NCBI GenBank assembly: GCA_963754445.1
Contig: CAVWFT010000001.1
Span: 1,116,001-1,180,000 of the forward strand
Reading direction: 5' to 3'
From: Bog-473 sp963754445
GTDB taxonomy: Bacteria > Actinomycetota > Acidimicrobiia > Acidimicrobiales > RAAP-2
Length of the DNA stretch: 64,000 bases
Positions within the stretch are counted from its first letter, which is position 1, and each line of letters starts with the position of its first letter. The position numbers and the translations under genes were made by a program. Below the pieces are notes generated by a model. The model worked only from the letters and a program-made list of their open reading frames with translations, did no database searches and was not told the origin of the DNA. Below are positions 49,509 through 59,208 of the stretch, in pieces.

Positions 49509-51770
49509 ATGGTGGCCCTGACCCGGGTGACGGCCGCTGCGGTCCCGACGGACGAGGGGACCGAGACGGCGCAGACGCACTCGCCCGAGCGCGCCCTGGG
49601 CGAGCTGATGGCGCCCCTGCTGGCCGAGTTCGCCCGTCACCGTCCCGAGGACGACACCGCGCTGATCGTCGAGGCCGGCCGGACGGCGCAGACGGCGCAC
49701 GAGGGCCAGTTCCGGCGTTCCGGCGAGCCGTACATCACCCATCCCGTGGCCGTGGCCACCATCGTGGCCGAGCTGGGCCTCGACGCCCAGACGGTTGCCG
49801 CCGCGCTCCTCCACGACGCCGTCGAGGACACCGGCCTCACGCTCGAAGCGATCGAGGCGACCTTCGGCGACGGCGTGGCCAAGGTGGTCGACGGCGTGAC
49901 CAAGCTGGACCGCCTGCAGTTCAACTCCAAGGAGGCGCAGCAGGCGGCCACCATCCGCAAAATGCTCGTGGCCATGGCGGACGACTGGCGCGTCCTGTTG
50001 ATCAAGCTCGCCGACCGCTTGCACAACATGCGCACGCTCGCCGTGATGCCCGAATGGAAGCAGAGGCGGACGGCCCAGGAGACCTTCGACGTCTACGCGC
50101 CGCTGGCCCATCGTCTGGGTGTGCAACAGGTGCGCTGGCAGCTCGAGGACCTGGCCTTCGCCACGCTGCACCCGAAGCGCTACGCGGAGATCGAGCAGAT
50201 GGTGGCCGCTCGGGCTCCCCAGCGCGAGGAGTACCTCGAGCGCGTGCTCGTGCACGTGCGCAAGAGGCTCGAGGAGATGGGTATCGAGGCCGACGTCACC
50301 GGCCGTCCCAAGCACCTGTGGTCCATCTACGAGAAGATGGTCGTCCGGGGCAAGGAGTTCGACGACATCAACGATCTCGTCGCCATCCGGGTCGTGGTCG
50401 ACTCCGAGAAGGACTGCTGGGCCGCCCTCGGGGCGATCCACGCCATCTGGGCTCCCGTGCACGGGCGCTTCAAGGACTACATCAACACGCCCAAGTTCAA
50501 CATGTACCAGTCGCTCCACACGACGGTCATCGGCCTCGAGGGCAACCCGGTGGAGGTGCAGATCCGGACGTCGGAGATGCACCACCGGGCCGAGTACGGC
50601 ATCGCGGCCCACTGGGGCTACAAGTCGAAGGAGGACAGCTCCTCGGAGATGGCGTGGCTCCAGCGCATCGCCGACTTCGATCGCCAGACCGACGACCCCA
50701 TCGAGTTCCTCGAGGCGCTGAAGCTCGATCTCGAGCAGGACGAGGTCTACGTCTTCACGCCCAAGGGCAAGGTCATCGCTCTGCCGGCCCGCTCCACGCC
50801 GGTGGACTTCGCCTACTCCATTCACACCGAGGTCGGGCACCGCTGCATCGGGGCCCGGGTCAACGGCCGCCTGGTGCCCCTCGAGACCCAGCTGTCGAGC
50901 GCCGACACGGTCGAGATCTTCACCTCCAAGTCGCCCACGGCCGGTCCGTCGCGCGACTGGCTGCAGATCGTCGCCTCCACCCGGGCCCGTTCGAAGATCC
51001 GTCAGTGGTTCAGCCGGGAGCGTCGTGAGGACGCCATCGAGAACGGGCGCGAGGAGCTGGCAAGGGCCCTGCGCCGTGAGGGCTTGCCCCTGCACAAATT
51101 GATGGGTTCGAGCGCGCTGCTCGAGGTGGCCGAGTCGATGAACCTGGCCGATCTCGAAGCGCTCTATGCCTCAATCGGTCAGAACCAGGTGTCGGCTCAG
51201 TCGATCGTCCAGCGCCTGGCCAAGATCATCCGCGGTGGCGAGCACGACGAGCAGTTGCCCACGACCGCGCTCCCGAGCCCGAGCCGGACCCGCCAGAGCC
51301 GGCGGACCGGCGCCGGCGTCTACGTCGAGGGCCTCGACGACGTGATGATCCACCTGGCCCGCTGCTGCACGCCGGTGCCCGGAGACCAGATCATCGGCTT
51401 CGTCACCCAGGGCCGGGGCGTCTCGGTGCACCGGGCCGATTGCGCCAACGCCACCGCGCTGGCCGACCGGTCCAAAGAGCGGCTCATCGACGTGGAGTGG
51501 GACCGCGGCAACGACAGCATGTTCGTGGCGACGATCGAGGTGCAGGCCTTCGACCGGGCCCGCCTGCTGGCCGACGTGTCGCGCGTCGTCTCCGAGCACC
51601 ACCTCAACATCGTGGCCGCCCGGACGGCCACGACTCCCGACCGGGTCAGCCGGATGGCCTTCGACGTGGAGCTGGCCGACCCGACCCACCTGCATTCGCT
51701 CATCAGCGCGCTGAAGCACCTCGACGGGGTCTTCGACGCCTATCGTCAGCTGCCTGGCAAGAAAGTCTGA
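49509..51770 (+). CDS. relA: Bifunctional (p)ppGpp synthetase/hydrolase RelA/SpoT (Rel)
   Basis: 753 residues with the long-form Rel order. The HD hydrolase domain (about 60-215) has HDAVEDT and KLADRLHNM intact. The synthetase domain (about 255-380) has RPKHLWSIYEKM, YINTPKFNMYQSLHTTVIG and VEVQIRT. TGS (YVFTPKGKVIALP), helical, zinc-finger-like (RCCTPVPGD) and ACT (ATIEVQAFDRARLLADVS) domains follow. Both activities should be present, as expected for the single Rel of actinobacteria. It controls the stringent response. Confidence 0.97.
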   Translation: MVALTRVTAAAVPTDEGTETAQTHSPERALGELMAPLLAEFARHRPEDDTALIVEAGRTAQTAHEGQFRRSGEPYITHPVAVATIVAELGLDAQTVAAALLHDAVEDTGLTLEAIEATFGDGVAKVVDGVTKLDRLQFNSKEAQQAATIRKMLVAMADDWRVLLIKLADRLHNMRTLAVMPEWKQRRTAQETFDVYAPLAHRLGVQQVRWQLEDLAFATLHPKRYAEIEQMVAARAPQREEYLERVLVHVRKRLEEMGIEADVTGRPKHLWSIYEKMVVRGKEFDDINDLVAIRVVVDSEKDCWAALGAIHAIWAPVHGRFKDYINTPKFNMYQSLHTTVIGLEGNPVEVQIRTSEMHHRAEYGIAAHWGYKSKEDSSSEMAWLQRIADFDRQTDDPIEFLEALKLDLEQDEVYVFTPKGKVIALPARSTPVDFAYSIHTEVGHRCIGARVNGRLVPLETQLSSADTVEIFTSKSPTAGPSRDWLQIVASTRARSKIRQWFSRERREDAIENGREELARALRREGLPLHKLMGSSALLEVAESMNLADLEALYASIGQNQVSAQSIVQRLAKIIRGGEHDEQLPTTALPSPSRTRQSRRTGAGVYVEGLDDVMIHLARCCTPVPGDQIIGFVTQGRGVSVHRADCANATALADRSKERLIDVEWDRGNDSMFVATIEVQAFDRARLLADVSRVVSEHHLNIVAARTATTPDRVSRMAFDVELADPTHLHSLISALKHLDGVFDAYRQLPGKKV

Positions 51771-51794
51771 GCGCCCCAACGTGAAGAGCATCTC

Positions 51795-53111
51795 GTGACG
51801 GCGGGCTCGTCCGCGCCCCCGTCCCCTGGAGCCGCCCGCACCCCGACCGGCATGCACGACGTCCTGTGGCCCGAGTCCGTTCGTTGGGAGGACACCGTCG
51901 TGCGCTTCGCCACCATGGCCGAATGCGCCGGCTACGGCCTCGTCCTGACCCCGATCGTCGAGCACGAGGCCGTGTTCAACCGCGGCATCGGCGAGAAGAG
52001 CGAGGTCGTCGGCAAGGAGATGTACGTCTTCGAGGACCGCGACGGCCAGCTCATGGCCCTGCGCCCGGAGGGCACGGCCTCGGTGGCCCGGGCCTACGTG
52101 CAACATCACCCGGTGCCGCCGTGGAAGGCCTGGTACGTGGCGCCGCTGTTCCGCCACGAGCGCCCCCAACAGGGGCGCTATCGCCAGCACACCCAGCTCG
52201 GCGTAGAGGCGCTGGGCGTGGCCGACGCCGACCTCGACGTCGAGGTCGTGACGCTGGCCCACGACTTCTTCTGGAGCCTCGGGCTGCGCCAGGTCACGCT
52301 CAAGCTGCACTCCATGGGCGACGCCACCTGCAAGCCGGGCTATGTCGCGCTGCTCGGTTCGTTCCTGGCGGCCCGGGTGGAGCAGCTCTGCCCGGCCCAC
52401 CAGGTCCGGCACCTCGAGAACCCGTTGCGCGTGCTGGACTGCAAGACGCCCGAGTGCCGGGCCGCCACCGAGGACGCCCCGCACTTCCTCGACCACCTGT
52501 GCGACGCCTGCGCCGAGCACTTCGCCCGCGTGCGCCGGGGTCTCGAGGCCCTGGGCGTGGCCTACGTCATCGACCACCGGCTGGTCCGTGGCTTCGACTA
52601 CTACACGCGCACCACCTTCGAGTTCGCCGCCGAGGCACTCGATGCCGCCCAGAACGGCATCGGAGGCGGCGGGCGCTACGACGGGCTCATCGAGGTCCTC
52701 GGGGGCGACCCCACGCCGGGCATCGGCTTCGGGATCGGCGTCGAGCGCGTGCTCCTGGCCTGTGACGCCGAACACGTCTTCTCCACCGACGCGGCCCTCG
52801 CCGGACATCCACTGCACGCCTACGTGATCGACACGGCCGGCGGCGAGGCATCCGTGGTCCTCACCGCGGAGATCAGGCGGGCCGGGCTCCGGGCCGATCG
52901 CTCCTACGAGAACCGGTCCATGAAGTCACAGATCAAGTCGGCCGATCGCTCGGGCGCCTTGGTCGCCTTGGTGGTCGGCCCCAAGGAGATCGAAGCCGGC
53001 ACCGTCGGCTTCCGCCCGTTGCGGCGGGACGAGCCCCAGCGCGACGTGCCCCGCGCTGGTGTGGTGGCCGAGCTGAGGCACTTCGTGGAGAATGCGGACC
53101 CGACGACATGA
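51795..53111 (+). CDS. hisS: Histidyl-tRNA synthetase
   Basis: 438 residues from GTG 51795. Class II synthetase with motif 2 LFRHERPQQGRYRQHTQLG, the HisA signature LVRGFDYYTRTTFEF, motif 3 GIGFGIGVERVLLA, and a C-terminal anticodon-binding domain. Two Cys pairs (CKTPEC and CDAC) form the insertion common in bacterial HisRS. The stop overlaps aspS by 4 bases (ATGA). Confidence 0.96.
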   Translation: MTAGSSAPPSPGAARTPTGMHDVLWPESVRWEDTVVRFATMAECAGYGLVLTPIVEHEAVFNRGIGEKSEVVGKEMYVFEDRDGQLMALRPEGTASVARAYVQHHPVPPWKAWYVAPLFRHERPQQGRYRQHTQLGVEALGVADADLDVEVVTLAHDFFWSLGLRQVTLKLHSMGDATCKPGYVALLGSFLAARVEQLCPAHQVRHLENPLRVLDCKTPECRAATEDAPHFLDHLCDACAEHFARVRRGLEALGVAYVIDHRLVRGFDYYTRTTFEFAAEALDAAQNGIGGGGRYDGLIEVLGGDPTPGIGFGIGVERVLLACDAEHVFSTDAALAGHPLHAYVIDTAGGEASVVLTAEIRRAGLRADRSYENRSMKSQIKSADRSGALVALVVGPKEIEAGTVGFRPLRRDEPQRDVPRAGVVAELRHFVENADPTT

Positions 53112-54913
53112 GTGAGAGCCAGACAAGCCAGCAGAACCATCCGACCGCCATGCGCACCCACCTCTGTGGCGTGCTCCGACCCGAGGACATCGGTGCCGAG
53201 GTCCGCCTCTGTGGCTGGGTGTCACGCCGGCGCGAGCACGGCGAGCACCTCGCCTTCGTGGACCTGCGCGACCACTCGGGGATCGTCCAGTGTGTCATCG
53301 ACCACGCCACCGACGTGCGCAGCGAGTGGGTGATCGCCGTCACCGGAACGGTGCGTCGCCGACCCGAGGGCACGATCAACCCCGAACTGGGCACCGGCGA
53401 GGTCGAGATCGGGGACTGCGTGGTCGAGGTGCTCAACGAGGCCGAGCCGCCACCGTTCTCGGTGGACGACCGGGCGGAGTCGGACGAGCCCGTGCGCCTG
53501 CGCTACCGCTACGTCGACCTGCGCCGTCAGCGCATGCAGCGCAACCTGCGGCTCCGGGCCCGGGTCAACGCGGCCATCCGCACCGCCATGGTCGGCCAGG
53601 GCTTCGTCGAGGTGGAGACCCCGCTGCTCTGGGCCCCCACGCCCGAGGGCTCGCGCGAGTTCTCGGTGCCGGCCCGCCTGCATCACGGTTCCTTCTACGC
53701 GCTGCCCCAGAGCCCGCAGCTGGCCAAGCAGCTGCTCATGGTGGGTGGCTTCGACCGTTACTTCCAGATCGCCCGCTGCCTGCGCGACGAGGATCTGCGG
53801 GCCGACCGTCAGTTCGAGTTCAGTCAACTCGACATGGAGTGCTCCTTTGCCAGTCAGGACGACGTGATGGCCTTCGTGTCCGAGGCCGTGCTCGACGCCG
53901 CCGAGGCGGCGACGGGGGAGCGTCCGCCCCCGATCGAGCGCATGACCTGGGCCGACGCGCTGGACCGTTACGGCACGGACAAGCCCGACCTGCGCTTCGG
54001 CATGGAGCTCGTCGACCTCACGCCCGCCTTCGACGGCACGGAGGTCAGGGCGTTCAGCTCGCCCACGGTCAAGGCGGTCGTCGTGCCGGCGGGCGCCGCG
54101 TTTCCCCGCTCCAAGCTCGACGAGCTCACCGACCACGCCAAGAAGGCGGGCGCGGCCGGACTGGCCTGGTTCCGGATCACCGAGGGCCCCGGGCTCGACG
54201 GCCCGCTGGCCCGACACCTCTCCGAGGCCGAGGCCTCGGGCCTCCTGGCCGCCACCGAGGCGGCGCCCGGAGACCTCGTCCTGGCCGTGGCCGACGAGTA
54301 CCGCACCGCCTGCTCGGTGCTCGGTCTCCTGCGCAGCACGCTCGGCTCGCCCCCGGTCGGCCAGGGTCCGCATCGCTACGTCTGGGTGGTCGACTTCCCG
54401 ATGTTCGAGGGCCACGGCGCCGACGGCAACCTCCAACCGGCCCACCATCCCTTCACGATGCCCTACCCCGAGGACCTGCCCAAGCTGACGACGGACCCCC
54501 TCTCGGTCCGGTCGCAGGCCTACGACCTCGTGCTCAACGGTTGGGAGCTCGGCTCGGGCAGCGTGCGTATCCACCGCAGCGACATCCAGGCCCAGGTGTT
54601 CAGCGCCCTCGGCATCAGCGACGCCGACGCCGAGGCCCGGTTCGGCTTCCTCCTCGGCGCCTTTCGCTACGGCGCGCCACCCCATGCCGGCTTTGCCTTC
54701 GGCGTCGATCGCCTCGTGGCCATCCTGGCCGGCGAGGAGAACATTCGCGAAGTGATCGCCTACCCCAAGACCCAGTCCGGATCCGACCCCTTGACCGGCG
54801 CACCGGCCCCGCTCCCCGCGGCCAGCCTGGCCGAGCTCGGAATCCGCGTCGTCGCCCCGCCCGCCGCCCCGGACCAGCCAGGCGCCGGCGCGCCGGCCTC
54901 GCCCTCGCGCTGA
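53108..54913 (+). CDS. aspS: Aspartyl-tRNA synthetase, probably non-discriminating (Asp/Asn)
   Basis: 601 residues of bacterial type with the extra GAD domain. The OB-fold anticodon domain reads GWVSRRREHGEHLAFVDLRD, with His at the place where discriminating enzymes have Leu (RRRDLG), the known mark of enzymes that also charge tRNA-Asn. That would require GatCAB, which is not in the window. The catalytic domain has motif 2 RCLRDEDLRADRQ and motif 3 FGVDRLVAIL. The segment usually DRQPEFTQ is DRQFEFSQ here, an unusual Pro-to-Phe change. Confidence 0.95.
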   Translation: MSESQTSQQNHPTAMRTHLCGVLRPEDIGAEVRLCGWVSRRREHGEHLAFVDLRDHSGIVQCVIDHATDVRSEWVIAVTGTVRRRPEGTINPELGTGEVEIGDCVVEVLNEAEPPPFSVDDRAESDEPVRLRYRYVDLRRQRMQRNLRLRARVNAAIRTAMVGQGFVEVETPLLWAPTPEGSREFSVPARLHHGSFYALPQSPQLAKQLLMVGGFDRYFQIARCLRDEDLRADRQFEFSQLDMECSFASQDDVMAFVSEAVLDAAEAATGERPPPIERMTWADALDRYGTDKPDLRFGMELVDLTPAFDGTEVRAFSSPTVKAVVVPAGAAFPRSKLDELTDHAKKAGAAGLAWFRITEGPGLDGPLARHLSEAEASGLLAATEAAPGDLVLAVADEYRTACSVLGLLRSTLGSPPVGQGPHRYVWVVDFPMFEGHGADGNLQPAHHPFTMPYPEDLPKLTTDPLSVRSQAYDLVLNGWELGSGSVRIHRSDIQAQVFSALGISDADAEARFGFLLGAFRYGAPPHAGFAFGVDRLVAILAGEENIREVIAYPKTQSGSDPLTGAPAPLPAASLAELGIRVVAPPAAPDQPGAGAPASPSR

Positions 54914-54947
54914 GCCCGAACGCGGAGCCCGGGACGGGGCGGCGGCC

Positions 54948-56246
54948 GTGAGCCTCTTCGAGGACGCCGCCGACCGGCGCCTGCGCCAGCGCGCTCCGCT
55001 GGCCGCCCGGTTGCGGCCGCGCACCTTCGACGAGGTGGTGGGTCAGGCCCACCTGATCGGTCCCGGGGCGCCGCTGCGTGCCCTGGCCGAATCCGACCGC
55101 GTCACGTCGTCGATCCTCTGGGGACCGGCCGGCACCGGGAAGACGACCCTGGCCCGCCTGCTGGCCGACAGTACGGCCAAGCACCTGGTCACGCTCTCGG
55201 CCACTGCGGCCGGGGTCAAGGACGTCCGCGAGGCCCTCACCGGCGCCGAGCAACGCTTGGGCGAGCGGGGGCAAGGGACGATGCTCTTCATCGACGAAGT
55301 GCACCGCTTCTCCAAGTCGCAGCAGGACGTCCTCCTCCCGGCCGTCGAGGACGGGCTCGTGGTCCTGATCGGAGCCACCACGGAGAACCCCTTCTTCGAG
55401 GTCAATCCGCCCCTGCTGAGTCGCGCCTCGCTCTGGCGCCTCCACCCGCTCTCGGCCGAGGACCTCGGAGCCCTGATCCGACGCGGCCTCGACCTGGAGG
55501 AAGCCGACGCCGATGACGACGCCGTCGACGCCGTCGTGGCCGCCTGCGAGGGCGATGCCCGCGCCGCGCTCACCACCGTGGAGGTGGCGGTGGCCCTGGC
55601 CCGCGCCGGGTCCGACGACCCCGGCGCTCGAGTGAGGCTCTCCATGTCCGACATGGCCAAAGCCCGTGACGGCCGTCTCTTCCACCAGGGGGCGGACGAG
55701 CACTACGACCAGGTCAGCGCCCTCATCAAGAGCGTGCGGGGATCGGACCCCGACGCCGGCCTCTACTGGATGGCCCGGATGCTCGAGGCGGGGGAGGATC
55801 CCCGATTCGTGGCCCGGCGCATGGTGATCCTGGCCAGCGAGGACATCGGCCTGGCCGATCCCCGCGCCCTGTTGGTGGCCGAGGCAGCGGCCCGCGCCGT
55901 CGAGTACGTCGGGCTCCCCGAGGCGGCTCTGAATCTGGCCCAGGCCGTCATCTACCTGGCCCGGGCCCCCAAGAGCAACGCCGTGGTCCGCGCCCTCGGC
56001 CTCGCCCAGGCCGACGTGCGCTCGGGTGTTCCTCAGGAGGTGCCCAGCCATCTGCGCGACGCTCACTACAAGGGAGCGGCCGCCCTGGGTCACGGCGAGG
56101 GGTACGTCTATCCACACGACGACCCCACCGGGGTGGTGGGGCAGCAGTATCGTCCAGATGCGCTCGAAGGACGGGTGTACTACGAGCCGACGCCGCATGG
56201 GGAAGAAGGTGGCGGTACGGACCGGAAGCGGGAGGCCGATTCGTGA
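54948..56246 (+). CDS. rarA: Replication-associated recombination protein RarA (MgsA family)
   Basis: 432 residues from GTG 54948. AAA+ clamp-loader-like ATPase acting at stalled forks. Walker A GPAGTGKTT, Walker B MLFIDEVHRFSKSQQD, sensor GATTENPFFEV and a C-terminal tetramerisation domain ending GYVYPHDDPTGVVGQQY. The stop overlaps the S53 protease start by 4 bases. The neighbour order (aspS, rarA, alaS) matches the mycobacterial one. Confidence 0.95.
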   Translation: MSLFEDAADRRLRQRAPLAARLRPRTFDEVVGQAHLIGPGAPLRALAESDRVTSSILWGPAGTGKTTLARLLADSTAKHLVTLSATAAGVKDVREALTGAEQRLGERGQGTMLFIDEVHRFSKSQQDVLLPAVEDGLVVLIGATTENPFFEVNPPLLSRASLWRLHPLSAEDLGALIRRGLDLEEADADDDAVDAVVAACEGDARAALTTVEVAVALARAGSDDPGARVRLSMSDMAKARDGRLFHQGADEHYDQVSALIKSVRGSDPDAGLYWMARMLEAGEDPRFVARRMVILASEDIGLADPRALLVAEAAARAVEYVGLPEAALNLAQAVIYLARAPKSNAVVRALGLAQADVRSGVPQEVPSHLRDAHYKGAAALGHGEGYVYPHDDPTGVVGQQYRPDALEGRVYYEPTPHGEEGGGTDRKREADS

Positions 56247-59155
56247 ACCGACGTCGAAGGGCGGGCCCCCCGCTCGCCGTGGCGCTCAGCGCCGTGCTGC
56301 TCGCCGCCGGAGCACTCGTCCTCGGGCTGGCCGGCACGGCGGGAGCGGCCGGCACTCCCCGAGCCGGGTTGCCTCAGGACGTGCCGGCCCTGCCGCACGG
56401 CACGACCACGCTCGGCGCCGCACCGAGCGGCCAGACCATGAACCTGGACGTGAGCCTGGCCGGGCAGGATCCGGCCGGTCTGGCCCAGGCCGTGGCCGCG
56501 GTGTCGACGCCCGGGTCACCGAGCTACCGCGACTACCTGACGCCGGACGAATTCGCCGCCCGCTTCGGGCCCAGCCCCTCGGAGATCGCCCAGGTGTCGT
56601 CGACGCTGCGCTCGGAGGGCCTGACCGTCGGCCGGCCCCTCGCCGGGAGCAGCCTGCTGCCGGTCAGCGGGACCGTGGCCTCGGTGGAGTCCGCCTTCGG
56701 CACCTCGATCGAGTCCGTGCAGGCACCGGGCACCAGCCGGGCTCTCGTGAACACCACGGCACCCACCGTCCCGGCCTCGTTGTCGGGTGCGGTGACCGGG
56801 GTGCTCGGCCTCGACGGCCTGTCTCGGGAGCGAGACATGCTCAAGGTGCACACCGGCGCCGGAGCCTCGGCGCCTGTCGCCGCCGCCAACCCACCCGGCG
56901 CGCCGGCGTCGGGCGGCGCGGCCGAGAGCCGCGTGGAGGGGCCGCATGCGGGAACCCCGCAGGCCTGCGGGTCGGCGGCTGCGGCGACCTCCGACTTTTC
57001 GGGGACCTACACGTCGACCACCATGGCGAACCTGTTCGGCCTCAGTGACCTCTTCGGCGCCGGACGGACCGGTCTCGGACAGACCATCGGCATCGTCGAA
57101 TTCGAGCCCTATCTGAGCAGCGACTACAGCGCGTTCCAGAGCTGTTACGGGCTGAGCAACTCCATTCGCAACGTCTCCATCGACGGCGGGCCCGGCACGG
57201 GCGCCGGTGAGGGTGAGGCGGCGCTCGACGTCGAGATCGCCGGTTTCAACGCGCCCTCGGCCGCGTTGGTGGTCTACCAGGCGCCCAACGGCAACGACGC
57301 CGAGTCCTTGGACCTGTTCCAGCGGATCGCCAGTGATGACGCCGCCCAAGTGGTGACGACGAGTTGGGGCAACTGCGAGGCGACGCTGTCGGGGAGCGAG
57401 TTGGCGGCCGAGAACACCACGTTCTCCCAGATGACCATGCAGGGCCAGACCATGATCGCCGCCTCGGGCGATGCCGGGTCCGAGGACTGCTTTCCGAACG
57501 GGCCGTCGAACACGCAGCTGGCCGTCGACGATCCGGGCACCCAGCCCAACGTGGTCAGTGTGGGCGGCACCAGCATGACGAGTGCGTCGGCCGGTTCGCA
57601 GGTGGTATGGAACGACTGCAAGGCTCGCACCGCCCCCACGTGTGCCGACAAGATCTTCAGCGGGCAGAGTCTCGGCGCCACGGGTGGCGGCTACTCGTCG
57701 GTCTGGCCGCGGAATCCGGGTCAACCGACCGAGACGGGCGGCGGCACCAATCCGTGTGGCAACGGATCGAGCACGGGGTGCCGTTCCGTCCCCGACCTCT
57801 CGTTCCCCGCCGATCCCGGCGAGGGGGGCACCGTCGCCATCTACAACGGCCGCTGGTACGGCTTCGGCGGCACCAGCATCGACGCCCCCATGACGGCGGG
57901 GTTGCTGAGCGACACCAACCAAGGCTGTAACCGTCCCGTGGGGCGGGTCGGTCCCGCCCTCTACGAGTCGACCACGGGCGCCGACTACACCGATGTCACG
58001 GGCGGCCAGAACGATTTCACCGACACCAATGGCGGGCTCTTCACCGCCGGGACCGGCTACGACGCCGCCACCGGCCTGGGGACGCCCGTCGACCAGAACC
58101 TGTCGCTCGCCCTCCAGGGGGCCGGCGGCTGCCCGACCGTGACGGCGGTCTCGCCGGACACCGGGCCCGTGACGGGCGCGGGGGCCATCACGGTCCTGGG
58201 CGCCGGCCTGGCCAGCGCCACGACCGTCTCCTTCGGTGCGGAGGGCACGGGCACGATCCTCTCCAAGTCTGCCGGCTCCATCACCGTGGTGCCGCCCCAC
58301 GCCTCCAAGCCCACCTGCGTGGACGTCACCGTCACCAACCCCCTCGGCACGTCGGCCGGGTCGCCGGCGGATCACTACGGTTTCGGCGGTGACCTGAGTT
58401 GTGGACAGGGCTACCGCTTCGTCGCCTCCGACGGCGGCGTGTTCACCTACGGCAGCGCCAGCTTCTGGGGCTCGACGGGCAGCATGCACCTGAACGCGCC
58501 GGTGGTCGGCCTGGCTGGCACGCCGAGCACGAACGGCTACTGGCTCGTGGCGTCCGACGGCGGCATCTTCTCCTACGGCGACGCGGGTTTCCACGGCTCG
58601 ATGGGTGGCCAACGTCTCAACAAGCCGATCGTGGGGATCACCGCCACCCCCGACGGCGGGGGCTATTGGGAGGTCGCGTCCGACGGTGGCATCTTCGCCT
58701 TCGGCGACGCCGGCTTCTACGGCTCCATGGGCGGCCGGCCCCTGAACAGACCGATCGTGGGCATCGCCGCCACGCCGGACGGGCGCGGCTACTGGATGGT
58801 GGCCTCCGACGGCGGCATCTTCTCCTTCGGCGACGCCGGCTTCTACGGCTCCATGGGCGGGAAACCGCTCAACAAACCCATCGTGGGCATCGCCACGGCG
58901 CCCAACGGCGCCGGCTACTGGATGGTGGCCTCCGACGGCGGCATCTTCGACTTCGGGTCCGCCGGCTTCGACGGCTCGGCCGGCAGCATCGTGCTGAACG
59001 AGCCCGTGGTCGGCATGGCGGCGACACCCGACGGCGGGGGTTACTGGCTCGTGGCCTCAGACGGCGGCATCTTCTCCTACGGCGACGCCCAGTTCTACGG
59101 CTCCACGGGCTCCATACGCCTCAATGCGCCCATTGTGGGCATGTCGGCCACGTGA
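56243..59155 (+). CDS. Secreted S53 (sedolisin/kumamolisin-like) protease with IPT domain and six C-terminal repeats
   Basis: 970 residues from GTG 56243. A signal peptide (helix near 15-38) precedes a pro-kumamolisin activation domain (about 50-195) and the S53 catalytic domain (about 250-625). Catalytic residues fit E325 and D329 (GEAALD), D410 (SGDAG) and S545 (FGGTSIDAP); calcium-site-like GYDAATGLGTP follows. An IPT/TIG domain (about 630-710) leads to six tandem repeats of about 42 residues from 723 to the end, each VASDGG(I/V)F followed by GSxG and NxP(I/V)VG. These should fold as a beta-propeller-like tail. The enzyme would act outside, perhaps at acidic pH. It is inserted between rarA and alaS. 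Confidence 0.92.
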   Translation: MNRRRRAGPPLAVALSAVLLAAGALVLGLAGTAGAAGTPRAGLPQDVPALPHGTTTLGAAPSGQTMNLDVSLAGQDPAGLAQAVAAVSTPGSPSYRDYLTPDEFAARFGPSPSEIAQVSSTLRSEGLTVGRPLAGSSLLPVSGTVASVESAFGTSIESVQAPGTSRALVNTTAPTVPASLSGAVTGVLGLDGLSRERDMLKVHTGAGASAPVAAANPPGAPASGGAAESRVEGPHAGTPQACGSAAAATSDFSGTYTSTTMANLFGLSDLFGAGRTGLGQTIGIVEFEPYLSSDYSAFQSCYGLSNSIRNVSIDGGPGTGAGEGEAALDVEIAGFNAPSAALVVYQAPNGNDAESLDLFQRIASDDAAQVVTTSWGNCEATLSGSELAAENTTFSQMTMQGQTMIAASGDAGSEDCFPNGPSNTQLAVDDPGTQPNVVSVGGTSMTSASAGSQVVWNDCKARTAPTCADKIFSGQSLGATGGGYSSVWPRNPGQPTETGGGTNPCGNGSSTGCRSVPDLSFPADPGEGGTVAIYNGRWYGFGGTSIDAPMTAGLLSDTNQGCNRPVGRVGPALYESTTGADYTDVTGGQNDFTDTNGGLFTAGTGYDAATGLGTPVDQNLSLALQGAGGCPTVTAVSPDTGPVTGAGAITVLGAGLASATTVSFGAEGTGTILSKSAGSITVVPPHASKPTCVDVTVTNPLGTSAGSPADHYGFGGDLSCGQGYRFVASDGGVFTYGSASFWGSTGSMHLNAPVVGLAGTPSTNGYWLVASDGGIFSYGDAGFHGSMGGQRLNKPIVGITATPDGGGYWEVASDGGIFAFGDAGFYGSMGGRPLNRPIVGIAATPDGRGYWMVASDGGIFSFGDAGFYGSMGGKPLNKPIVGIATAPNGAGYWMVASDGGIFDFGSAGFDGSAGSIVLNEPVVGMAATPDGGGYWLVASDGGIFSYGDAQFYGSTGSIRLNAPIVGMSAT

Positions 59156-59196
59156 TCCGCCTCCGGGACGAGGCCTGGCGCCGTTTTTGGCCCCGG

Positions 59197-59202
59197 TAAG
59201 CT
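59197..59202 (+). promoter_or_regulatory. -10 hexamer for a leaderless alaS transcript
   Basis: TAAGCT is followed by exactly 6 bases and ATG 59209. There is no ribosome site. Confidence 0.55.
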
Positions 59203-59208
59203 GGCCGG

